DNA of 64,000 nt, from contig NZ_BOPO01000107.1 in the NCBI RefSeq assembly GCF_017312725.1, positions 1 through 64,000 of the forward strand, in the 5' to 3' direction. Below are positions 58,070-64,000 of the stretch, piece by piece (position 1 is the stretch's first letter; every line of letters starts with the position of its first letter). The translations under genes were made by a program, and so were the position numbers. The notes beneath the pieces were generated by a model that did not search any database, was not told the DNA's origin, and saw only the letters and a program-made list of their open reading frames with translations. This DNA is from Actinocatenispora comari (lineage in GTDB: Bacteria; Actinomycetota; Actinomycetes; Mycobacteriales; Micromonosporaceae).

Positions 58070-58408
58070 GGTCAACACGCTACGTACCCAGTTGCCGCCC
58101 CGATGTCACGGGAACATCACAAATAGATCAAGGCGGACAAGTGTCCAAATATTGGACAGAAATCGGAGCCTTTCGTCCCGGTACGTGGCGCATTCCGGTC
58201 GGCGATCCCGACCGTGCCGGGCCGGGCGGTTGGCACGCTCCGTATACATCGTCGCAGCCGACACCGCCGCCGTCCCGCACCGGGGTACGTGATCCCCGTC
58301 CCCTTGGCCCCGACCCCGCCCTGTTGATCATGGCGCTGGCCGGGCGAAAGAGCGCGTATCCGCGCAAACAACACCAGGACCACCGCGTGCCAGGCCCGGC
58401 GCGGTGAG
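58070..58408. other. Promoter region with strong palindromes
   Basis: 339 bp between the end of glpD and the start of the membrane protein gene. It holds the palindrome set at 58135-58158 and an AT-rich patch at 58110-58165 unusual for this genome, likely the membrane protein promoter. 58180-58408 shows no gene. Confidence 0.5.
58135..58158. promoter_or_regulatory. Operator with three GGACA half-sites
   Basis: GGACA-AG-TGTCC (58135-58146) overlaps TGTCCAA-ATA-TTGGACA (58142-58158, perfect 7-bp arms). The arrangement suggests cooperative binding of a dimeric repressor upstream of the membrane protein gene. The regulator is not identifiable. Confidence 0.65.
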
Positions 58409-60169
58409 TCAGAACAGCGGGGCGGTGACGGCCGGGTCGGCGCCGTAGCCGCGGACGTCGGGCGCGCCGAGCCGGGCCGCGTCGGCGGTACGGTCGTCCG
58501 GCTTGCGCTGCGACTCGCGCTCGGCGGCCACCCGGGTCAGGTAGTGCTCGATCTCCCGGTCGCGCGTCACGTCGTCCCAGCCGAGTACCGCGCCCATCAG
58601 GGCCGCCGCCGCCGGCGCCGTCTCGGTACCGCGGTGCGGGGTCTCGATGGAGATCCGGGTGCGCCGGGTCAGCACGTCGTCGAGGTGCAGCGCGCCCTCG
58701 GCCAGCGCCGCGTAGTGGATCTCCGCGGCCAGGTACTCCGGCGCGCCGGGCAGCGGTCGCCCGAGCTCCGGGTCGCCGTCGACCAGCGCCAGGATCTCCA
58801 GCGCGAGCGCGCCGTACCGCTCCAGCAGGTGCTCGACCACGCCGACGGTCACGCCGTGCCGGGCGGCGATGGCGGGCCGGTGCGCCCAGGCGGCGTGGAA
58901 CCCGTCCGCGCCGGCCAGCGGCACCTGGTCGGTGCGCGACTCCGGCGTGCCCGGCAGCCGGCGCGCGGCCACGTCGATCACGTCCCGGGCCATCACCCGG
59001 TACGTCGTGTACTTGCCGCCGGCGACCAGCATCAGCCCGAGCATCGGCTCGACCACCGCGTGCTCCCGGGACAGCTTGGAGCTCATCTCCGACTCGCCGG
59101 CGAGCAGCGGCCGCAGCCCGGCGTACACGCCCTCGATGTCGGCGTGGTGGATCGGCCGCTCCAGCACCTTGTTGACGTGTTCGAGCAGGTAGTCGATGTC
59201 CACCGAGGACGCGGCCGGGTGGGCCCGGTCGAGGCTCCAGTCGGTGTCGGTGGTGCCGATGATCCAGTGGCCGCCCCACGGGATGACGAACAGCACCGAC
59301 TTCTCGGTGCGCAGGATCAGCCCGACGTCACCGGAGATCACGCTGCGTGGCACCAGCAGGTGGATCCCCTTGCTCGCCCGCACGCGGAGACCGGCGGACT
59401 CGTGGATCATCTCGGAGATGTCATCCGACCACACGCCGGTCGCCGCGATGACCGTCCGGGCCCGGACGTCGAACTCCGCGCGCGACTCCATGTCCCGTAC
59501 CCGCACGCCGGTGACCTCGCGGGCGTCCCGGATGATGCCGACCACGCGGGTCGAGGTGGCGATCGCCGCGCCGTAGCTCGCCGCCGACCGGGCCAGCGTC
59601 AGCACGTACCGGGCGTCGTCGACCTGGCCGTCGAAGTACCGGATGGCGCCGCGCAGGGTGTCCTCGGCAAGGCCGGGGAACAGCCGGTGCGCGCCGCGCC
59701 GGGACAGGTGCCGGTGCCAGGGCAGGCCCCGGCCGTACCCACCGGCGGCGGACATCGCGTCGTACAGCGCGACGCCGGCGCCGTAGTAGGGCCGCTCGTA
59801 CCACTTGGTCAGCGGCACCAGGAACGGCACCGGGCGCACCAGGTGCGGCGCGAGCCGGGTCAGCAGCAACCCGCGCTCCCGCAGTGCCTCGTGGACCAGC
59901 GGAAACTCCAGCTGCTCCAGGTAGCGCAGGCCGCCGTGGATCAGCTTGCTGGACCGGCTCGACGTGCCCGAGGCGTAGTCGCGCGCCTCGACCAGGGCGA
60001 CCGACAGCCCGCGGCTCGCCGCGTCCAGCGCGGCGCCCGCGCCGGTCACGCCGCCACCGATGATCAGCACGTCGAACGTCTCGTCGCGCATCCGCGCGAG
60101 GTCGGCGGTGCGTCGGTCGACCGACAGCCGACTCGCCTGGTACCGGGAAACCGCGGGATCACGTCGCAC
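58409..60169 (-). CDS. glpD: Glycerol-3-phosphate dehydrogenase, FAD-dependent
   Basis: 586 residues. FAD-binding DVLIIGGGVTGAGAALDAAS then RGLSVALVEARDYASGTSSR, followed by SSKLIHGGLRYLEQLEFPLV, the GlpD signature, and WIIGTTDTDWSLD. The C-terminal 120 residues are the GlpA/GlpD cap. It oxidises glycerol 3-phosphate to DHAP at the membrane and passes electrons to menaquinone. GTG at 60169 with a TACGGT box 6 nt upstream; ATG 26 codons later is less likely. Linked metabolically to the GDPD at 44877 and to menaquinone from mqnB/mqnD. Confidence 0.95.
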   Translation of the reverse strand: MRRDPAVSRYQASRLSVDRRTADLARMRDETFDVLIIGGGVTGAGAALDAASRGLSVALVEARDYASGTSSRSSKLIHGGLRYLEQLEFPLVHEALRERGLLLTRLAPHLVRPVPFLVPLTKWYERPYYGAGVALYDAMSAAGGYGRGLPWHRHLSRRGAHRLFPGLAEDTLRGAIRYFDGQVDDARYVLTLARSAASYGAAIATSTRVVGIIRDAREVTGVRVRDMESRAEFDVRARTVIAATGVWSDDISEMIHESAGLRVRASKGIHLLVPRSVISGDVGLILRTEKSVLFVIPWGGHWIIGTTDTDWSLDRAHPAASSVDIDYLLEHVNKVLERPIHHADIEGVYAGLRPLLAGESEMSSKLSREHAVVEPMLGLMLVAGGKYTTYRVMARDVIDVAARRLPGTPESRTDQVPLAGADGFHAAWAHRPAIAARHGVTVGVVEHLLERYGALALEILALVDGDPELGRPLPGAPEYLAAEIHYAALAEGALHLDDVLTRRTRISIETPHRGTETAPAAAALMGAVLGWDDVTRDREIEHYLTRVAAERESQRKPDDRTADAARLGAPDVRGYGADPAVTAPLF

Positions 60170-60254
60170 GACACCACCGTATCCATCCGGGCCGGCCACC
60201 CGGACCGGCACCGGTCCGATCTCACACCGCAGGCAGCGGGACCCGCCGGCCGGG

Positions 60255-61157
60255 TCATTCGGTCGGCGGGTCCAGGCGGTAGACGGTGCCGGCGGCGAGA
60301 GCGGCCAGCTTGTCGGGGTTGGCGACGTTGTGGATCGCGGCGATCCGGCCCTGCTCGTCGAGGTCCAGGGTGAACGCGCCGATGACCCGGCCGCCGCCGC
60401 GGAACACGATGCCCGGCCCGCCGTTCACCTCCACCAGGTCCAGCACCATGTCGGTGACCGCGATGCCCTGGTAGCTGCGGCCGCCGAGGGAGGCGAACAT
60501 CGCCGCCACCCGGTCCGCGCCGGTCAGCGGGCGGATCAGCTGCGGCACCCGGCCACCGCCGTCGGTCCACACCGTCACGTCCGGCGCCAGCAGGTGCAGC
60601 AGCGTACCGAGGTCGCCGCCGGTCGCCGCGGCCACGAACCGCTCGGTGACCGCCTGCCGGCTGGCCCGGTCCGGCCGGAACCGCGGCCGGCGCTCCCGTA
60701 CGTTCCGGCGGGCCCGCAGCGCCGCCTGCCGCACGGTGGCCTCGGACCGCTGTACCGCGTCGGCGATCTCGCCGTAGCCGAAGCCGAACGCCTCGCGCAA
60801 CACGAACACCGCGCGTTCCAGCGGGCTCAGCGTCTCCAGCACCACCAGCAGCGCCAGCGACACCGACTCCGGGTCGGCCGCCTCGTCGGTACTGGTCAGC
60901 ACCGGCTCCGGCAGCCACGGCCCGACGTAGCTCTCCCGCCGGTGCTGCGCCGACCGCAGCCGGTCGAGCGCGAGGTTGGTGACGATGCGCACCAGGTACG
61001 CCTTCGGGTCGGCCACCGCCGACCGGTCCGCGGCCGACCACCTCAGCCAGCTGTCCTGCACGGCGTCCTCGGCGTCGGCGGCGCTGCCGAGGATCCGGTA
61101 CGCCACCGAGAACAGCAGCCGCCGATGCGCCTCGAACACCTCGGCATCACCGCTCAT
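60255..61157 (-). CDS. Second ECF41-family sigma factor
   Basis: 300 residues. Region 2: SVAYRILGSAADAEDAVQDS; region 4: LSPLERAVFVLREAFGFGYG then SEATVRQAALRARRNVRERR. The C-terminal SnoaL-like domain has WLPEP, DGGGR (variant of DGGGK) and NPDKL. It follows the FAD oxidoreductase gene by 191 bp on the same strand, so the pair is a COE-ECF41 unit. ATG at 61157 with AGGAGGAACGCCG; the start and Shine-Dalgarno lie in a perfect 14-bp inverted repeat. Confidence 0.94.
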   Translation of the reverse strand: MSGDAEVFEAHRRLLFSVAYRILGSAADAEDAVQDSWLRWSAADRSAVADPKAYLVRIVTNLALDRLRSAQHRRESYVGPWLPEPVLTSTDEAADPESVSLALLVVLETLSPLERAVFVLREAFGFGYGEIADAVQRSEATVRQAALRARRNVRERRPRFRPDRASRQAVTERFVAAATGGDLGTLLHLLAPDVTVWTDGGGRVPQLIRPLTGADRVAAMFASLGGRSYQGIAVTDMVLDLVEVNGGPGIVFRGGGRVIGAFTLDLDEQGRIAAIHNVANPDKLAALAAGTVYRLDPPTE

Positions 61158-61189
61158 CGGCGTTCCTCCTTCGTCGGAACGCCGATGAG
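61153..61189. promoter_or_regulatory. Inverted repeat covering start codon and RBS of second ECF41 gene
   Basis: CTCATCGGCGTTCC - 9 nt - GGAACGCCGATGAG, perfect over 14 bp. In the mRNA the ATG and the 3' part of the Shine-Dalgarno are in one arm, so folding would hide the start; in DNA it could be an operator. Confidence 0.75.
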
Positions 61190-61348
61190 GCACGACGCGC
61201 GATGCCCATGATTCACTCGCTGACGCTCGTTCATCGCTGCGCCCGTCCGATCCGGGCCCACCGTCGCCCCTGGTCGCGGCTCCGCCCGACGCGGCGACCG
61301 GCCGGTCCCCGTCCGGCGCCGGCCGGTCGCCGCGCGGTGCAACGCCGG

Positions 61349-62506
61349 TCATCGGGTGTACCGGCCGCCGCGGGGCCAGATCGACCCGGTGCCGGGCAGC
61401 CGGGTCATCCGGCGGTACGTCGACCACGGCGCTGCGCTCACCGTCTCTTTGTACCGAACCGCCGACCGGCCGGTGAGGCTCAACCGCCGGGGCGACCCGT
61501 CCGGCCGGGTGAACTGGACGACCGCGTCGCCGCGCCCCAGGCTGATCGTCGTGTGGTAGTACCCGAACCGGAACCGGGGCGGGGTCGCGCCGGCCAGCGT
61601 GGCGAGGATCGACCGGGCCGCGTGCACCCCGGTCGGCATCCCGCTCTGGCAGGTGCCGTGCAGCAGCCCGTACCCCTGCTGGATCGCCGCCGCGTCGCCG
61701 ACCGCGTACACGTCCGGGTGCGACACGGAGCGCAACGCCGCGTCGGTGACGATGCGGCCGGCGCCGTCGACCGCCAGCCCGGCGACCGCGGCGAGCGGCG
61801 CCCCGCGTACGCCGCTGCTCCACAGCACCGTGTCGGCCGGCACGGTCTCCCCGCCGGCGAGCGCGACCGCGTCCGGCAGCACCTTCACGATCTCCACCCC
61901 GGTACGCACCCGGATCCCGAGCCGCCGCAACGCGTCCCGCAGGTGCCCCCGGGCTCGTGCGCCGAGAGCCGCGCCCGGCTCGGTACGGCCGAGCAGCGTC
62001 ACCGTCGTCCCCGGGTGCTGCTCGGCGATCTCCGCCGCCGCCTCCACCCCGGTCAGCCCGGTGCCGCAGACCACCACGCTGCCGCCGGGGCCGGCCAGGC
62101 GGTGCGCGAGCAGTTCCGCCTCGTGCCGCCCGCCCAGCGCGTACGCGTGCTCGTCGGCGCCCGGCACGCCGGTCGTGTCGGCGACCCCGCCCAGCGCGTA
62201 CACCAGGGTGTCGTAGCCGAGGTCGCGCTCGTCGTCGAGCCGGACCGTCCGGGCCGCCGGGTCCAGCCCGGTGACCCAGCCGTACTCCAGGGTCACGCCG
62301 GTGCCGACCAGCAGCTCGGGCAGCCGCAGGTCGGCCAGTTGCTCGCCGGCCGCGACCTGGTGCAGCCGGAGCCGTTCGGTGAACCGGTCGGTCGCGTTGA
62401 CCAGCGTGACCGACACGTCGTCGCGGCGCCTCGACCGCGCCGCGAGCACCACCGTCGCCGCGAGCCCCGCGTACCCGGCGCCGAGAACCACGATCCTGTG
62501 CGTCAT
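61349..62506 (-). CDS. NADH dehydrogenase-like FAD oxidoreductase, ECF41 partner
   Basis: 385 residues. FAD motif IVVLGAGYAGLAATVVLAAR (5-24), NAD motif VVVCGTGLTGVEAAAEIAEQ and the FAD-end DVYAVGDAAAIQQGYGLLHG. It is type 2 NADH dehydrogenase-like but shorter than respiratory Ndh at the C-terminus and lacks a clear membrane anchor, so the electron acceptor is open. It is the oxidoreductase of a COE-ECF41 unit. ATG at 62506 with GAGGAGAACGCA; the RBS is in an inverted repeat. Confidence 0.92.
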   Translation of the reverse strand: MTHRIVVLGAGYAGLAATVVLAARSRRRDDVSVTLVNATDRFTERLRLHQVAAGEQLADLRLPELLVGTGVTLEYGWVTGLDPAARTVRLDDERDLGYDTLVYALGGVADTTGVPGADEHAYALGGRHEAELLAHRLAGPGGSVVVCGTGLTGVEAAAEIAEQHPGTTVTLLGRTEPGAALGARARGHLRDALRRLGIRVRTGVEIVKVLPDAVALAGGETVPADTVLWSSGVRGAPLAAVAGLAVDGAGRIVTDAALRSVSHPDVYAVGDAAAIQQGYGLLHGTCQSGMPTGVHAARSILATLAGATPPRFRFGYYHTTISLGRGDAVVQFTRPDGSPRRLSLTGRSAVRYKETVSAAPWSTYRRMTRLPGTGSIWPRGGRYTR

Positions 62507-62514
62507 TGCGTTCT

Positions 62515-62547
62515 CCTCGTCTCGTTGCGGACACCCACGAGACGAGG
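62515..62547. promoter_or_regulatory. Inverted repeat overlapping RBS of the FAD oxidoreductase gene
   Basis: CCTCGTCTCGT - 11 nt - ACGAGACGAGG, perfect over 11 bp. In the mRNA its 3' arm ends in the GAGG of the Shine-Dalgarno, 8 nt before the ATG. Confidence 0.7.
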
Positions 62548-62675
62548 CGGCACGACGACCCCGTGAAGACCAGTGACCCAGGTCACCATCGAACCGGAAG
62601 CCGCCGACCCACCACCCCCATCCGCCAGTACCAGCCGTTCCTCATTCCGGGCCTCCTCCGAACCCCGGACCGTCG

Positions 62676-63161
62676 TCACCTGTCCGCGGGGTCGGGTGGG
62701 GTGACGGCGCGGCGGGGTAGCGGGGTGGAGTAGACGACGGCGGTGGTGACCGGGCCGAGACCGGCGATGCGGCCGGTGACCTGCTCCAGGTGCCGCATCG
62801 AGGTGGCCGAGACGGTCAGCACGAAGCAGTCCTCGCCGGTGACGTGGTGCGCCTCGACGACCTCCGGGGTGCGCTCCAGCAGGGCGTGGAACGGGCGGTA
62901 GTTGCCGTGCGGGTAGCGCAGCCGAACGAGCGCCCGGACGGTGAGCCCGAGCCGTTCCGGATCGACCACCGCGGTGTAGCCGCTGATCACCCCGGCGGCC
63001 TCCAGCCGGCGGACCCGTTCGGTCACCGCGCTGGCCGACATGGCGACCGCCCGACCGAGTTCGGCGTAGCTGGCCCGGCCGTCGCGTTGCAGCTCGGCCA
63101 GGATGCGCCGGTCGGGATCGTCCAGCACGATCGGCGGTTGCACCGTGGAATGCGTCGACAT
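62676..63161 (-). CDS. Lrp/AsnC-family transcriptional regulator
   Basis: 161 residues. HTH: LDDPDRRILAELQRDGRASY, AELGRAVAMSASAVTERVRR and LEAAGVISGYTAVVDPERLG; C-terminal RAM domain with HHVTGEDCFVLTVSATSMRH. It binds an amino acid and regulates neighbours. Divergent from a rhodanese gene, a common pairing in Actinobacteria. ATG at 63161. A CGATC-TTCCGTG-GATCG repeat at 63198-63214 in the shared gap is a possible site. Confidence 0.93.
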   Translation of the reverse strand: MSTHSTVQPPIVLDDPDRRILAELQRDGRASYAELGRAVAMSASAVTERVRRLEAAGVISGYTAVVDPERLGLTVRALVRLRYPHGNYRPFHALLERTPEVVEAHHVTGEDCFVLTVSATSMRHLEQVTGRIAGLGPVTTAVVYSTPLPRRAVTPPDPADR

Positions 63162-63254
63162 CAGGCATGAATACCGCGGTGATCCCGGCGAGGCAAGCGA
63201 TCTTCCGTGGATCGTCGGTTCCGACTCGGGGCGTTCGCGCCTAGCGTTTCGGGG

Positions 63255-63674
63255 GTGAACGCACTCGACTTCTTCACCGCCCGGTTGACGTTCCAGACCG
63301 ACGTCAGCGACGTCCGGGCCGCCCTCGGCGGCAGCACCGACGCCTTCGTCCTGATCGACAGCCGCAGCGACGACTCGTGGGCACAGGGGCACATCCCCGG
63401 CGCGGTACACCTGCCGACCGCCGAGATCGCGGCGCGTGCCGGTGCGCTGGTGCCGGCCGGCAGCAGTGTCGTCACGTACTGCTGGGGGCCGGGCTGCAAC
63501 GGCGCCACCCGGGCGGCGGCCGAGTTCGCCCGGCTCGGCTACGCGGTGCGCGAGATGCTCGGCGGCATCGAGTACTGGACCCGCGAGGGGTTCCCGGTCG
63601 CCACCGCGGCCGGCGACGTGGTCCGGCCGGCCGACCCGCTCACCGCCCCGGCCGGCATCGCCTGCGCCTGCTGA
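63255..63674 (+). CDS. Rhodanese-like sulfurtransferase
   Basis: 139 residues, single rhodanese domain. AFVLIDSRSDDSWAQGHIPG, the active loop YCWGPGCNGA with catalytic Cys76 and a second Cys81, and LGGIEYWTREGFPVA. It transfers sulfur from thiosulfate or persulfides to thiol acceptors. GTG at 63255; promoter TTCCGA (63219-63224), 17-bp spacer, TAGCGT (63242-63247), with the start 7 nt after the -10, so probably leaderless. Divergent from the Lrp regulator. Confidence 0.93.
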   Translation: MNALDFFTARLTFQTDVSDVRAALGGSTDAFVLIDSRSDDSWAQGHIPGAVHLPTAEIAARAGALVPAGSSVVTYCWGPGCNGATRAAAEFARLGYAVREMLGGIEYWTREGFPVATAAGDVVRPADPLTAPAGIACAC

Positions 63675-63780
63675 CGAGCAGCGGCGGCGACCCGGAGCGG
63701 GTACGGCCGGCATCCGCACGGTCTCCCCGCGGTCCGGGCCGTCGCGACCGAGCACCCGCGGCGCGGTCGCACGGCTGGGG

Positions 63781-64000
63781 TCAGCGGGGCGTCGGGGAGT
63801 TGATCTGGAACGGGCCGAGCACCAGGCGGCGGACGAACGGGCGGCCCCAGTACATCTCGTCGGCGGAGACGTCCAGCGCGAACTGCTGCAGCATGCCGAA
63901 CCGGCGGCCGGCGATGGTGACCGCGCGGCGTACCTCGTAGATCGACGACCACGGGCAGCGGTGGAAGCAGGTCACCTTGCCGGGCAGGAACACCCGGACG
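63781..64000 (-). CDS. Partial gene at the right edge, C-terminal part only
   Basis: 73 codons are present before the stop at 63781 and the frame runs off the window. The text includes FLPGKVTCFHRCPWSSIYEV, RRAVTIAGRRFGMLQQFALD and DEMYWGRPFVRRLVLGPFQI. There are two close Cys-His pairs. The family is not recognised. Confidence 0.7.
   Translation of the reverse strand, partial: VRVFLPGKVTCFHRCPWSSIYEVRRAVTIAGRRFGMLQQFALDVSADEMYWGRPFVRRLVLGPFQINSPTPR

Noticed and set aside
1-64000. tRNA genes
   Set aside because: I looked for T-loop GGTTCGAATCC-type text and paired acceptor stems and found none that hold up by eye. A tRNAscan-SE run would settle it.
1-64000. Insertion sequences, integrases or prophage
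   Set aside because: No transposase, integrase or phage-like protein is present, and no terminal repeats flank any block. The window looks like chromosomal core with local repeats.

Overview
The window is high-GC DNA with G/C-dominated third codon positions, many GTG starts and a 16S rRNA 5' end of actinobacterial type. The 16S fragment, a SigE-family sigma factor, SepH, a mycobacterial-type CspB and a SerC/SepH/citrate synthase neighbourhood point to Actinobacteria. The 16S text looks like Micromonosporaceae (Actinocatenispora or a relative is plausible), but this is recognition by eye, not a search.

Layout. 1-1000: 5' end of an rrn operon on the minus strand with its leader and at least two promoters. 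1-3.7 kb: a membrane protein, a hemolysin III homologue and L-serine ammonia-lyase (sdaA). 3.8-11.9 kb: an MFS/MarR pair, a DUF4230 protein, an alpha/beta-hydrolase, a SigE-type sigma factor with a membrane partner, an aldose-1-epimerase-like protein, and a divergent HxlR/quinone-reductase pair. 12-18 kb: conserved core (MFS plus pdxH, citrate synthase, serC, sepH). 18.1-20.5 kb: a PadR-ABC operon whose gene junctions are tandem repeats that preserve stop/start overlaps. 20.5-29 kb: thpR, a mycothiol-type protein, MFS/MarR, GNAT, an NCS2 purine permease, a sensor kinase and response regulator, and DUF2530. 29-35 kb: a large sacsin-like ATPase coupled to DUF3027, then an ECF41 sigma factor with its epimerase partner. 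35-41.7 kb: a secreted two-domain protein, MFS, an RsrR-like Rrf2 regulator with a divergent NmrA-like gene, and futalosine-pathway menaquinone genes mqnB and mqnD. 41.7-54.6 kb: GNAT, CspB, a HAD-LarE fusion, GDPD, a helicase-associated protein, an M28 membrane peptidase, XPB helicase and a secreted SH3b/amidase-like protein. 54.7-64 kb: a lipoprotein, DUF4031, GNAT plus a gene remnant, a P-loop kinase, a membrane protein, glpD, a second ECF41 unit with a FAD oxidoreductase, an Lrp/rhodanese pair and a truncated gene at the right edge.

The most unusual signals are structural. Short tandem repeats (8-36 bp units) occur at about ten places, mostly at gene junctions. Three duplicate the 3' end of a gene including its stop codon. 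In the PadR-ABC operon they form a ladder of 4-nt stop/start overlaps. Also notable are three perfect DnaA boxes at 19-bp spacing, perfect inverted repeats covering the ribosome-binding sites of both genes of the second ECF41 unit, a hairpin cluster in an otherwise empty 515-bp gap, and repeated use of leaderless promoters (a -10 box 6-7 nt before the start codon).
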